Below are positions 8,242 to 16,958 of a DNA stretch of 64,000 bases, piece after piece. Every line of letters begins with the position of its first letter. The stretch's first letter is position 1. Under the pieces are notes generated by a model. It ran no database searches. It worked only from the letters and a program-made list of their open reading frames with translations, and had not been told where the DNA came from. The stretch lies in contig NZ_JBBOOE010000002.1 in NCBI RefSeq assembly GCF_038002965.1, positions 434,001 to 498,000 of the forward strand. The letters are read 5' to 3'. A program made the position numbers and the translations under genes. Source of the DNA: Robertmurraya sp. FSL R5-0851. GTDB lineage: Bacteria > Bacillota > Bacilli > Bacillales > Cytobacillaceae.

Positions 8242-9060
8242 TGGATGTATTCATTCAAAGCATCAGCTTGATTTGGAGTGGCGGGCATGATAGCCTCGTT
8301 CGGCGATGCCAATGTTGTAAAACAGCTGGCTTCTTGGCAGGAGAATCATGCCCGCAGAGGCTCCATGTCAAGCAACATGGCCTTTTTGAAGAATAATGAA
8401 AGAAATCTATAAAATAAAAAACTGAGGAAATGAAAGAATAAGAGAGTTATTGTCCAAAATTCGGGGGTTAATCCGCTAAAAGTTTAATTTCATACTGAAT
8501 TTGGGTTTGTTTAACTGGGTCAGTATTATTTTTCCCTTTTTCTTGCCAATATTTAATCTTTTTATCAATCTCATTGTTAGCTTCTTTAATCTTGCTGTTA
8601 GTACTTGTATTTAAACTTGATTCTTTGGTATCTAACTCTTTTAATACCGTTTTATTTGCTTTTATCTTATTTTCAGTATTAGTGGCTAATGTCTTAGAAT
8701 AAGAATTTTTGTAGTTATTGAAATTAATAAATGCGTCCTTTAAAGTTGGAGTTGCTGCACCCACAGCCGTCGGCAATAGGGTAGCTCCTGCGATAACCCC
8801 AGTCATAATTAACTTTTTTGTTTTTTTCATTCTCGTTCTCTCCTTGGTTCCTATTGAATTAACAGGATTTTATGGTTTCCATAACAATCGGTTAAGATTA
8901 GGCTACCAATAATAAAATTCCGATATTGCGTATTTTCACAATAACGAAAAAATTTATTGCCTTTTTTGGGATAATTACCCATATTTCTCATAGCCGTTTC
9001 TAGTAAGAACTGGTAATCTATGATTACATTTATCTCTTTGTTTCAAGGAAGTGTTAGCCT

Positions 9061-9906
9061 ATGGAAAGAATCGCTATTCAGGAATTAAGCGCATATTGGA
9101 AAAAGCAGTATTTGCAACAAAAAGACTTATCCAGCTTTCAAGCGGAGGATAACGATTTTAAAGAGATTTCTATACGGACCCGTGAAAAATTCAATTTAAA
9201 TTACTTTCCTCAACCCTTCTATGGTTACTTTGAGGAAGATATGAAAAATGATGTATTAGTGCCTTTAATCAATCCTGGTTCATTGAACGCTTCGGATGTG
9301 TTAAAACAATTCCCCTCTGATTCTGAGATAGAGTCTAGAAAGCAATGGAATTTGAATATCGTTGAGCGTCACTGTACCAACATCTGGACAAAGGAAGTGT
9401 TTCATCAGAAAGAACGGGAATACGACCGTGTATTTGGAGGAAAGAACAAACATTGGAGAGGTAGAAAATTAATAGAAGTTCGCCAATTACTTGGTGAAGA
9501 CATTGGATTTTTACATACTATTGAGTTTTTCCCTTTTCATTCAGACTCATGGAAGGTATCAAAAAAAGACCGGGAGACCTTATACAACTTACCAAGTACT
9601 ATACATGCTATCAGAGTACTTGAAGAAATAGCTTCCACAAGAGCGGTACGACATATATTAGGAATCGGACTACCGTGGATAGATATATTAAGTCACTATT
9701 CTAACCTTTTCGTTCTTGAAGATTGCAAAACGCTAAAAGGTCCTAAAGGGAAAGTGGGACAAAGATTCTATAAGTTTAAACCTGTTCGGAATTCTGAAGG
9801 ATTACCTCTCGTGATCTACTCTACTTCATCCATGAATTTACCGACCAATCAAGAAGGTGTGGATATTATTCTTGAATTCCTTGAGCATAATCGGATATTC
9901 GTCTAA
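9061..9906 (+). CDS. Hypothetical protein, possible uracil-DNA-glycosylase-like fold
   Basis: A 281-residue soluble protein behind AAGGAAGTG. The segments VLVPLINPGSL (about 75-85), IEFFPFHSDSW (about 158-168) and HILGIGLPWID (about 199-209) have the spacing and character of UDG-superfamily motifs (a hydrophobic strand ending NPG, a following F-x-P, and a late strand). This is a weak resemblance, not an identification. It starts a cluster of four plus-strand genes ending with the YolD-like gene. Confidence 0.45.
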   Translation: MERIAIQELSAYWKKQYLQQKDLSSFQAEDNDFKEISIRTREKFNLNYFPQPFYGYFEEDMKNDVLVPLINPGSLNASDVLKQFPSDSEIESRKQWNLNIVERHCTNIWTKEVFHQKEREYDRVFGGKNKHWRGRKLIEVRQLLGEDIGFLHTIEFFPFHSDSWKVSKKDRETLYNLPSTIHAIRVLEEIASTRAVRHILGIGLPWIDILSHYSNLFVLEDCKTLKGPKGKVGQRFYKFKPVRNSEGLPLVIYSTSSMNLPTNQEGVDIILEFLEHNRIFV

Positions 9907-9924
9907 CAAAGGAGAAACAATGAA

Positions 9925-10209
9925 ATGGATAAGAAAAAGCTATCTAAAATCTCAACCATTTATATGTTTGCTGTCTTTGGAGCTTTTTTGATATACAGCT
10001 ATATAAAGGATTGGTCCATAGTTGTAAGTGAAGATAAATATGAACTATTAGGTTTTGCAGGGTTAGCATACATTGGTACCATTCTGTCTGGGATTGACCT
10101 AGCAGCCGTAAAGGATAAAGAGAAAAAAGTGAGCAAGAAATCGGTCATTCAAGGAGTCAAATTAGCATTGGTTTTTATTGTTATTACTCTTCTAGCCAAG
10201 TTATATTAA
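9925..10209 (+). CDS. Small membrane protein
   Basis: 94 residues with ribosome binding site AAAGGAG. Three hydrophobic stretches (IYMFAVFGAFLIYSYI, LLGFAGLAYIGTILSGI and a C-terminal LALVFIVITLLAKLY) are separated by a lysine-rich loop. It follows the 281-residue gene by 18 bases, so the two are probably co-transcribed. Function unknown. Confidence 0.6.
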   Translation: MDKKKLSKISTIYMFAVFGAFLIYSYIKDWSIVVSEDKYELLGFAGLAYIGTILSGIDLAAVKDKEKKVSKKSVIQGVKLALVFIVITLLAKLY

Positions 10210-10236
10210 GAAATATATAAAGGATAGGTGTATTCT

Positions 10237-10434
10237 TTGCAATTAAGACAATTTACTTTTAAATTTTTGATAAAATTTCTTATATTCTTTCTAATTGGGA
10301 TTATTACAAATGCTATGTTTAAATCCTCATTTAACCTACTAACTGCCTTTTCGGTGGCTTTAGGATTATCGTTCGGAGTTTCAGGAGGTTTTGGATTGAT
10401 ATTCCGCAGAAAAAATAAATTGAGTATTAAATAA
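10237..10434 (+). CDS. Small membrane protein
   Basis: About 65 residues. I prefer the TTG at 10237, eight bases after AGGATAGG; the in-frame GTG at 10228 is too close to that site. Two membrane spans (FLIKFLIFFLIGIITNAMF and AFSVALGLSFGVSGGFGLIF) end in a basic tail. Likely in one transcript with the gene before it. No family recognised. Confidence 0.5.
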   Translation: MQLRQFTFKFLIKFLIFFLIGIITNAMFKSSFNLLTAFSVALGLSFGVSGGFGLIFRRKNKLSIK

Positions 10435-10512
10435 TTTTTTATTTCTGTTGTAATACTTGAAATTCAGGCATAAGATATGAGAACAAATGTTCTTATTAGA
10501 AAGGTTGATTTT

Positions 10513-10845
10513 ATGCTTAGGGATCGTGGATTGATGAAGTATAGACCTGTAGCATTCATGCCTGAACAAATAGCCAGTATTAAGCAGATGTACAAAGAGC
10601 AAGACGATGTGAAGATGCCAGAATTGGATGAACAACATCTTGAAAAGTTGGACCAGACCATATGTAACTGCATGGAGTTCAACTTGGAGGCAACCGTAAC
10701 ATTCTACAAAAAGGCTCGATATGAGATAACAAAAGGTACGATCCATTACATGAATGAATATAGCAAGTACATACGTGTAGTGGATTCCTTTGACCAATGG
10801 ACACAGATTGAACTAAAAAACATTATTGATATTCGAATTAATTGA
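10513..10845 (+). CDS. YolD-like family protein
   Basis: The start MLRDRGLMKYRPVAFMPEQ is the signature of YolD-like proteins, so I place the start at 10513 behind GAAAGG rather than at 10477. The length (110 residues) and the ending (YIRVVDSFDQWTQIELKNII) fit. YolD-like proteins are common on Bacillus phages and plasmids, often beside Y-family polymerase genes; none is seen here. The exact role is not established. Confidence 0.75.
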   Translation: MLRDRGLMKYRPVAFMPEQIASIKQMYKEQDDVKMPELDEQHLEKLDQTICNCMEFNLEATVTFYKKARYEITKGTIHYMNEYSKYIRVVDSFDQWTQIELKNIIDIRIN

Positions 10846-10990
10846 AGCATACATGCAATAATCTAAACGGTTTGTCATATACTTAATGTACAGCTATGAA
10901 TTGCAACTAGACTAAAGTAAGCACCCTCTATTTAAAAGGGTGCTTATATTTATGTTATCGTAATCTATACAAATTGGTCTGAAACTGAAA

Positions 10991-11620
10991 TTACTTAAGG
11001 TGAGTCAATATAGATTTTTGCAATTTCAATGTGTTACCTTCCTTCTTAATCATCTCAATGAAATTAAGAAACACAATAGCAATGACTTCTTCGACGGTTA
11101 CACTTTCCCCAGAACTCATAAAGGGTTGTAAATCGTGTAATAACACTTCCGCTCTTAGTAGCTCGGATTTTTTCATCCGAATCGTAATATAGGCCATTTT
11201 TGCGTCCTCAGAAGGTGTTTCCTCTATTTCTTCTTCTTCCACCGTTTCAAATTCAAATACGTATTTAGAAATAGGTTTCATGATCCGTTTCTCTTGAACC
11301 CTCTTACGAAAGTAATTCTGTTTACCCACCAAGATAAATTTGGCTATTTGCTCATTCTTAGCTCCCATTTTAATTTGTCTTAGAAAATCTTCGTATAAGA
11401 GATAAATCAAATGAGAAGCATCAAAGTGGAAGGGAACCTCTGATTCAAAATTATCCCGAAGATCATCACAGAAGACTTCTCCTCTTAAATATTCATAGTA
11501 AGGTACCTTCACTTCGATAGTTGGTCTATTATTAAAGAAATAGCTAAAAAATCCTCTTTCTTCCGTATTACCCGATAACCTCTCCTGTAACACATTTAAG
11601 TTACTGTAGGATTTTTTCAA
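10991..11620 (-). CDS. Hypothetical plasmid protein
   Basis: A 209-residue acidic, soluble protein with a glutamate run near residue 128 (ETVEEEEIEETPSED) and a C-terminal helical region (VEEVIAIVFLNFIEMIKKEG). It overlaps the upstream gene by 20 bases, so the pair is translationally coupled. Its position next to the replication locus suggests a maintenance role, but no motif supports a specific function. Confidence 0.5.
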   Translation of the reverse strand: MKKSYSNLNVLQERLSGNTEERGFFSYFFNNRPTIEVKVPYYEYLRGEVFCDDLRDNFESEVPFHFDASHLIYLLYEDFLRQIKMGAKNEQIAKFILVGKQNYFRKRVQEKRIMKPISKYVFEFETVEEEEIEETPSEDAKMAYITIRMKKSELLRAEVLLHDLQPFMSSGESVTVEEVIAIVFLNFIEMIKKEGNTLKLQKSILTHLK

Positions 11621-12089
11621 TCGTTCCCCCTCCTTCTAACCACTTCATTATTGAAAGCATGACCTGATAAACAACCTTACGTTCTGAAAGATTTTTACGA
11701 ATAGCCAGACCATGAGGACCTCCAATTTCTATATACTCCGTTTCAAGAAGGTTCGTGTGCATATAGACTTTGGTATCTTTGTAATCGTGCTGCCAGGATA
11801 GAATATGCTCATTACGAAGTCCAAATCGTAACAATTGCGTATTAAATTTCGTCTGACTAAGAGGCTCTTTTCTTTGAGACTTATATATTCTTGCTGCTTC
11901 CGCACGGTAGCTTTTAAGTTTCATTTGAATCACTGGAGAAACAGGGAATTTTATTGAGTGACACTTATCTGATCTTATCGCCCTTTTTGAAGGTGTTCTT
12001 TTTGACTGACTTGGTGTAGGAGGTTTCTTCTCATTTGCTATCTCGATATTATTGAACAGTGGATTAATGTAGTCCATCCTCTCCCCCAC
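11601..12089 (-). CDS. Hypothetical basic plasmid protein
   Basis: 162 residues. The N-terminal 45 are rich in K, R, S, T and P (PPTPSQSKRTPSKRAIRSDK), suggesting nucleic-acid contact. The rest is a compact domain with KFNTQLLRFGLRNEHIL. The likely start is the second in-frame ATG (MDYINPLF, 12077), with GGGGGAGAGG upstream. Coupled to the downstream 209-residue gene. The basic plus acidic pair could form a complex; this is inference. Confidence 0.5.
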   Translation of the reverse strand: MGERMDYINPLFNNIEIANEKKPPTPSQSKRTPSKRAIRSDKCHSIKFPVSPVIQMKLKSYRAEAARIYKSQRKEPLSQTKFNTQLLRFGLRNEHILSWQHDYKDTKVYMHTNLLETEYIEIGGPHGLAIRKNLSERKVVYQVMLSIMKWLEGGGTIEKILQ

Positions 12090-12254
12090 CTCTCACTATT
12101 TTAGTAGGTAACTTTCGGTCATTTTTCCACTTTTCCACTCTTTACTAGATATATATGGATGAAGGGACAAGGTTTAGAACTATTTTTGTATATTTCTAGC
12201 CATATCTGTTCATAATGGGACTAACTAAGAGGGAATTCTATTGGAGGGTGTAAG

Positions 12255-12356
12255 ATGAGTAAGAAACAGAGGGAAAAGGAAATAAAGGCTCTAAAAGAAT
12301 TGGAGAAACGAAGAAAGAAAGCAGGATTTAAAATTATTGCTGTTAAAGTGAAATGA
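12255..12356 (+). CDS. 33-residue basic peptide
   Basis: GGAGGGTG stands 6 bases before the ATG, and an intrinsic terminator begins at the stop codon, so the unit is a complete tiny gene. The product, MSKKQREKEIKALKELEKRR and 13 more residues, is highly charged and helical. Function unknown. Confidence 0.6.
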   Translation: MSKKQREKEIKALKELEKRRKKAGFKIIAVKVK

Positions 12357-12384
12357 TCCTTACTTGGTGTAAGGATCATTTTTT
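12350..12384 (+). terminator. Intrinsic terminator
   Basis: AATGATCCTTAC pairs with GTAAGGATCATT and is followed by TTTTTT. It ends the 33-residue gene. Confidence 0.9.
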
Positions 12385-12884
12385 GGTTATTTGAAACTTA
12401 ATTTCTAGGACCTCTTTAGAGTTCGTACGGATAAAGAATCTCCTATCCTTTTGCAAACGTTTCAAATAGAAAAGGAAAAGTTAAAATGCTGAGAGAGTTA
12501 TTACTGATTTAAGGCTTTACTGAGATTAAAGTTTGACTCCCCTACCTTATATTGATTTTAATATAAGACAAATTTTTTTATTAGAAAATTCCAGTTCCAT
12601 TTTTAATTTTCAACTTACTTTGTATAACTTAAATAAATAAGAGTATAAATTTAAGGTATTTATAATATAAGTACAGAATAAGATATAAAAAAACAATATT
12701 TAAAAATATAGAGAACTAATTAGGGTGCTTGGAGCCTTGATGTTACTGATTTTCACGGTACTTTATGCCAATAAAGAATCGGATAATTCATTTGTAAACA
12801 TCTTTATCAGCAAAATAACCACTTTTAAACAGGTACATTACCAATTTACTAACTTAGTAAGAAATAGTGAAACAGAATATACAC
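12385..12884. other. AT-rich stretch without a convincing gene
   Basis: About 500 AT-rich bases. A GTG-started 61-codon frame at 12725-12910 has no ribosome binding site and ends over the DnaA-box palindrome, so I do not call it. The richness in A and T next to DnaA boxes would suit DNA unwinding. Confidence 0.4.
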
Positions 12885-12902
12885 TTATCCACATGTGGAT
12901 AA
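12885..12902. promoter_or_regulatory. Two back-to-back consensus DnaA boxes
   Basis: TTATCCACATGTGGATAA is a perfect 18-base palindrome made of two TTATCCACA boxes head to head. TTATCCACA is the consensus DnaA-binding site. It lies 1.5 kb from the iteron cluster, behind the gene at 13057. It may be part of the origin or a DnaA-responsive site. Confidence 0.65.
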
Positions 12903-12920
12903 CCGAATAGTGATTTTTAG

Positions 12921-12966
12921 AAAAAACCACCTGAAACAGATTAAGTTTCAGGTGGTTTGATTTTTG
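12921..12966. terminator. Strong intrinsic terminator
   Basis: AAACCACCTGAAAC pairs with GTTTCAGGTGGTTT. It is flanked by an A-run on the left and TTTTTG on the right, so it could work both ways. It lies between the DnaA boxes and the end of the gene at 13057. Confidence 0.85.
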
Positions 12967-13056
12967 TCTGAATGAACCTGGATTTTGTAAAGAAAGGAAG
13001 GGTTTAACTACACGAGAAATAGCCCTGTTAATCTACATTTTTTTAACAGAGCTAAT

Positions 13057-14211
13057 TTATTTCATTTTTTGTATAAAATTTGGATACTTACGATTTGCAT
13101 TTGCATAGTGGAAGATTGCTTCCTCTACTACTTCACCATAAGGATTAGGGTTGTTTACATAGTGTCCAAACGAAGAAATCAAGCTGCTACGTATAAATGC
13201 TCCAATAGACCGCACTTGATTTTCGGGGTCATTCTCCTTCTTATCTTTATAGAAATCAATGAATTGTCCGAAGGCAGAATTAAATACATCAAATATAACT
13301 TTATTCCTTCTAGGAATTGATTCATTATAGTATTTCATTACATCGATCACTTCTTGTTTTACAGACCCAAGAATGTCTCTAATATCCTTTTGAGTATGTT
13401 TAATACCTTCTTCCACAAGCTTGAATGATACTTCTTTTCTTACGGCGGCTTCTACTTGTTGTGTATCGTATGTATCTTCTAATTCAGCAATTAGAGACGG
13501 ATTAATCGTGACTTTGAACTTTTCGATAAATACTTGTACGGGGTTATTTTGCTTTCGAACAGTTAAGCGGTCTTTTCGTGGTCTTCGTTCTGCTACTCCT
13601 ACTGGTTCAAAAGTAAATAAACCTTCAATAATTTCAGCCCATTGTCTAATTTTAAGGGCAGTTTTTTTCATTTTTTGCTTTAGGTAACCCATTCTACGAG
13701 TTAACCCTTCTTCTGCTTTCTTCCCCTTTAGATTGACTAATCGAGTAAAAGCATTAAAGAGATCAAGGAGCATAATGATTCCTGCAGCATCTCTTGAAGA
13801 TACCAATCTCTTTAAAGCGGAGCCTTCCGTAATTTTATAAGGAATACGGAAGTAATTTAACCCTTCTTCTCTTCCTGAGTGTATATTAAATTCTGGAGTG
13901 TTCCATGTTGAATAACCGATAATTTCATAGTATGGTTGATTCTTAACGATCACCTCTTGTATGAAACCACGTTGAAACAGGGCCTCCATCCCCCCATATA
14001 ATGTAGAGGAAGGAATCCCTGTCATTTTCGTGAATTTAGTTAGAGAAAATGAGTTAGCGTGTACTCGTCCTAAATCGTCACACTCTAAATGAAATAAAAC
14101 ATAAGTACACACAGCTGAAGCTGGGAGAGGATAACAATCATGCTCTACTTTCAGTTTTGTTAGTCCATCTTGAAAGAACTTTTTCCCGTTAATGGTTTTA
14201 ATCGTAGTCAT
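13057..14211 (-). CDS. Winged-helix DNA-binding protein of the replication region
   Basis: A 384-residue protein. The N-terminal ~100 residues look like a winged helix-turn-helix (SLTKFTKMTGIPSSTLYGGMEALFQRGFIQEV). The middle is basic (LKGKKAEEGLTRRMGYLKQK, RRPRKDRLTVRK) and the C-terminus helical. Its start faces the iteron cluster, and it diverges from the Rep candidate at 15041. An initiator, a replication regulator and a partition protein are all possible; the winged helix plus location favours replication control. Confidence 0.6.
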   Translation of the reverse strand: MTTIKTINGKKFFQDGLTKLKVEHDCYPLPASAVCTYVLFHLECDDLGRVHANSFSLTKFTKMTGIPSSTLYGGMEALFQRGFIQEVIVKNQPYYEIIGYSTWNTPEFNIHSGREEGLNYFRIPYKITEGSALKRLVSSRDAAGIIMLLDLFNAFTRLVNLKGKKAEEGLTRRMGYLKQKMKKTALKIRQWAEIIEGLFTFEPVGVAERRPRKDRLTVRKQNNPVQVFIEKFKVTINPSLIAELEDTYDTQQVEAAVRKEVSFKLVEEGIKHTQKDIRDILGSVKQEVIDVMKYYNESIPRRNKVIFDVFNSAFGQFIDFYKDKKENDPENQVRSIGAFIRSSLISSFGHYVNNPNPYGEVVEEAIFHYANANRKYPNFIQKMK

Positions 14212-14378
14212 TGTATCCCCTCCCTTTGGTAAGATTGCTATAATTTCGACATATTGGTAACAAATACTAGTTGTATTCTAACAAACCGAATGATTCATAA
14301 AGGAAAACCTTTATATTGATATACCATTAGAAGTACTGATACGAATGGGTTTAGTAAAATTTTCAATTTTTTTAACTT

Positions 14379-14941
14379 CCTCCAAGTTGTCCTATGTGAT
14401 TCATAACGAAAATCAAAAAGAGTAAAGATAATGTTGATTTATAGGGAAATATGGGAGATTGGCGATTTTTTATATCCTCTAAGTTGTCCCAAGTGATTCA
14501 TATTACATCCTCTAAGTTGTCCTTTTTTTAAAAATGATTCATAAGGAAATATAGATAAAATGGTTATGAATCACTTTAGATAACGGAAAAAGCCTTGAAA
14601 TATAAGGGATTAAGTGGGTTAATGAATGAATGTTACTAGGTAATATCCTCTAAGTTGTCCTTTTTTATAAAGTGATTCATAATGAAAAAACAGAAAAAGT
14701 TTATGAATCACCTGAAAAGTTAGAGAAACCTTGATATATAAGGGTTTCACTTTTAGAAATACCATTATCACTAGTAGTTATATCCTCTAAGTTGTCCTTT
14801 TTTCAAAAGTGATTCATAAGAGAAATCCTCTTACTTATGAATCACTCTTCTATATAATAAAAACGCTATATATCAGTGTTTTTAGTGAGGATGTAATTGT
14901 TATATCCTCTAAGTTGTCCTATTTCAAAAAGTGATTCATAA
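14379..14941. repeat. Iteron-like cluster: six bipartite direct repeats with inverted arms
   Basis: Each unit has CCTCTAAGTTGTCC and, 3-14 bases on, GTGATTCATAA. Box 1 begins at 14379, 14476, 14510, 14647, 14784 and 14906. Units 3, 4 and 5 are followed by the inverted arm TTATGAATCAC at 14564, 14701 and 14835, making hairpins, and units 3 and 4 then carry CCTTGAAATATAAGGG-type sequence. Spacing between units 3, 4 and 5 is 137 bases. The cluster fills the 830-base gap between two divergent DNA-binding genes. Probably the plasmid origin. Confidence 0.8.
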
Positions 14942-15040
14942 GGAAATGAAGCTGATGAATATCCCTATTCAAAAGCGATTACACATCGCTACAAGCATGA
15001 TAGAATAAGAGAAATAGCTTGTTTGAGGTGAAAAAAACGT

Positions 15041-16441
15041 ATGGCAATCCGATCAAACAATAAAGTTCTAATCGAAGATATTTTGTCCGAGGAATTTATT
15101 TTAGATAAAAATTACGTATTTAATTATAGAATTCAAGAAGCGATCGCGAGAGATAACTTTCAAGAGTCGGAAGTATATCCCTATCCACAGTCCAAAATAG
15201 AAAACCCCGAAGAGGGAATGGTTAGTCTCGTTGAAAAGCGGAAACTTACTCCTTTTATCAAAAAAGAAGAGAGTAAAAGTATTGAATGGAATTTATTAAT
15301 GAGTAAGACCATTATGGACCTTGATGAATACACTGGGGACGTTTTCGATGTCGTGCGTGTATTATGGACAGAGCAGAAGCAAAAAGATAGCTCAGGAATG
15401 ATTTCCCTGACGGTTGATGATATCTTGCAGTTCAGACAAGAATCTCCTCATAAACACCTTGCAGATGGTACACCGGTTTATCATAAACAAAAAAGAATTA
15501 AAGCGATGCAAGAGTTAACAAAGCTTTTTAGCCTGACTTTAAGTTTAGGTAGGAAAGTTGAGGATGTAGAGGTAGATCCAAAAACAGGTGTTGTCCTAAA
15601 CATCTCTGAAACAGAGGAAGTCAAAAGTCTTTTCTATATCGGGGATTACAAAATGTACTACGAAAATGATGAGCCATTAGGCTTCGAACAGGTATATGTA
15701 CGACCAGGTAATATTCTTATGGAGAATCTTTTGTTAGAGGAAGAAGAAGATAAAAGCAACATGCGGTTAATGTCGCAGCAGGCACTTAAATACCACTTTA
15801 AGCACCAGGTATATCATAAAAGGCTAACTAGATATTTAAACTTAGCTTGGGACTTAAATAAGAAACTAAAGCAAATCTCCTTATATTCATATCCTATAAG
15901 TGGTGAAAAAGGATTACTCAGCGTGATGGGTCTTGAGATTACGGATAATCGTAAGAAAAAGCCAAGTGTTTTTCTAGAAGAGTTTACCCGTATCCTTGAA
16001 GATTTAAGAGAAGATGGAGTAATAGGTTCATGGAGATATGGAACACCAGATGGAGAACTGGATCCTGAACTATTAAACAAAAGAGGTTGGTTGTTTGATT
16101 ACTTCTTGAAGCAGCGTGTGATCATTACCCCTCCTAAAAATATCGCTCCATTCTTTAAAGTGGAGGAAGAGGAAGTACAGGCCTTACAAAGTTATCTATC
16201 CGTAGCAAGTGAAGTGGAATCTGTTATCAAGGGAGATATCCCATTAACTCCAAGAATCCTTGCTAACGTAAAGGACAAGCTTGATTTGAGTGATCGGCAG
16301 CTGGCTAAAGTATCCAAGGTTAGTCAGCCAACTATATCAAGATTGATGACTGATGAATCAACCTTTATGAAACTTAGAAAAAATACAAAAGAGAGACTGC
16401 TTGAATGGTTATCCTCTGTTCTACCAGTGCTTGAAAAATGA
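15041..16441 (+). CDS. Candidate plasmid replication initiator (Rep)
   Basis: 466 residues, start behind GAGGTG. Residues about 95-190 (DVFDVVRVLWTEQKQKDSSG, then SLTVDDILQFR) resemble the winged-helix part of theta-type initiators. Residues about 405-460 form a clear helix-turn-helix (SDRQLAKVSKVSQPTISRLM). The six repeats end 100 bases upstream of the start, as expected for an initiator that binds iterons and represses its own gene. A short palindrome (AGCGATTACACATCGCT) lies at 14974. A terminator follows at 16443. The initiator role is inferred from context and domain layout. Confidence 0.65.
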   Translation: MAIRSNNKVLIEDILSEEFILDKNYVFNYRIQEAIARDNFQESEVYPYPQSKIENPEEGMVSLVEKRKLTPFIKKEESKSIEWNLLMSKTIMDLDEYTGDVFDVVRVLWTEQKQKDSSGMISLTVDDILQFRQESPHKHLADGTPVYHKQKRIKAMQELTKLFSLTLSLGRKVEDVEVDPKTGVVLNISETEEVKSLFYIGDYKMYYENDEPLGFEQVYVRPGNILMENLLLEEEEDKSNMRLMSQQALKYHFKHQVYHKRLTRYLNLAWDLNKKLKQISLYSYPISGEKGLLSVMGLEITDNRKKKPSVFLEEFTRILEDLREDGVIGSWRYGTPDGELDPELLNKRGWLFDYFLKQRVIITPPKNIAPFFKVEEEEVQALQSYLSVASEVESVIKGDIPLTPRILANVKDKLDLSDRQLAKVSKVSQPTISRLMTDESTFMKLRKNTKERLLEWLSSVLPVLEK

Positions 16442-16442
16442 G

Positions 16443-16495
16443 AAAAAGTAGTATAGGTACCTCCTTTTGACAGTACCCATACTACTTTTTATTAT
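16443..16495 (+). terminator. Intrinsic terminator after rep
   Basis: AAAAAGTAGTAT pairs with ATACTACTTTTT around a 24-base loop region, ending in a T-run. Confidence 0.85.
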
Positions 16496-16607
16496 GTTTA
16501 TTGAAGACTAAGATACTACCGAATAGGTGGTGCGTTTTTAGGGGACAGGTTCCGCCACGTGGTGCGTTTTCTATTAATATTGTATAAACTGCTCCTCTGT
16601 AGAGGGA

Positions 16608-16880
16608 TTACTTTCTCCTTGGTGCTCCAATTAAGTACTCTTCAACAGTCCAACTATGGATTGGATTATTTTTTCTACCAGGTTTAATACAACGATGTTC
16701 AAATACACTGTTAAGAGCATACCCTTTATTCTTTAAATAGTTTCCAATCCTTTGTCTTGCCTCTTTTAATCCACCATAGTGCATACCAGTAATTTCGATT
16801 ACTGGTTCTAGTCTACCACTTTCATGAACAATATACTTTCCAGACTCTTTATCCCCTTTGATGGTAAAATGACTTTCCAT
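16608..16880 (-). CDS. Hypothetical 90-residue protein
   Basis: I place the start at MESHFTIKGDK (16880), because GGAGGT lies 12 bases upstream; the in-frame ATG at 16898 has no site. The small mixed alpha/beta protein has EITGMHYGGLKEARQRIGNY in the middle and a basic end (GAPRRK). Not recognised. Confidence 0.5.
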   Translation of the reverse strand: MESHFTIKGDKESGKYIVHESGRLEPVIEITGMHYGGLKEARQRIGNYLKNKGYALNSVFEHRCIKPGRKNNPIHSWTVEEYLIGAPRRK

Positions 16881-16958
16881 TTTATGACCGACCTCCATTT
16901 TTTCGAGTGACTGTGCCTTTTCTACCTCTTAGATTTTCTATGCAAATAATAAAATACT

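Larger units (their letters stand above)
6941..8475 (+). mobile_element. IS3-family element, complete copy B
   Basis: The element is 1535 bp. Left end CTCATAAGCCCCAAAATGAA and right end (minus strand) CGGATTAACCCCCGAATTTT are imperfect inverted repeats sharing TGGACAATAA. The flanking 4-bp duplication is CTAA (6937-6940, 8476-8479). It contains orfA, a slippery heptamer and orfB. The last 230 bases hold a long inverted repeat, GCGGGCATGAT/ATCATGCCCGC. Confidence 0.96.
6752..8830 (-). pseudogene. Exported coiled-coil protein interrupted by IS3 copy B
   Basis: The 5' part (8476-8830) encodes a signal peptide (MKKTKKLIMTGVIAGATLLP, with a likely cut after VGAA) and a charged helical region. The 3' part (6752-6936) encodes the rest of a coiled coil (LEAERKRKDTELNLTERLEV) and an end SPFKPTK. 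Removing 6937-8475 (the IS plus one copy of the duplication CTAA) gives 180 codons in perfect frame, KLL joining EAER. The intact product would be a 179-residue secreted or surface helical protein. Function unknown. Confidence 0.85.

Noticed and set aside
12725..12910. A 61-codon GTG-started frame with a hydrophobic start
   Set aside because: No ribosome binding site, very AT-rich codons, and its end coincides with the DnaA-box palindrome, which better explains the sequence.
14379..14941. Repeats as a CRISPR array
   Set aside because: Distances between units vary (about 97, 34, 137, 137 and 122 bases), units are bipartite with extra inverted arms, and there are no cas genes.
16529..16572. 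Short repeated GGTGGTGCGTTTT words after the rep terminator
   Set aside because: Only two partial copies in about 40 bases; too little to call a repeat element.
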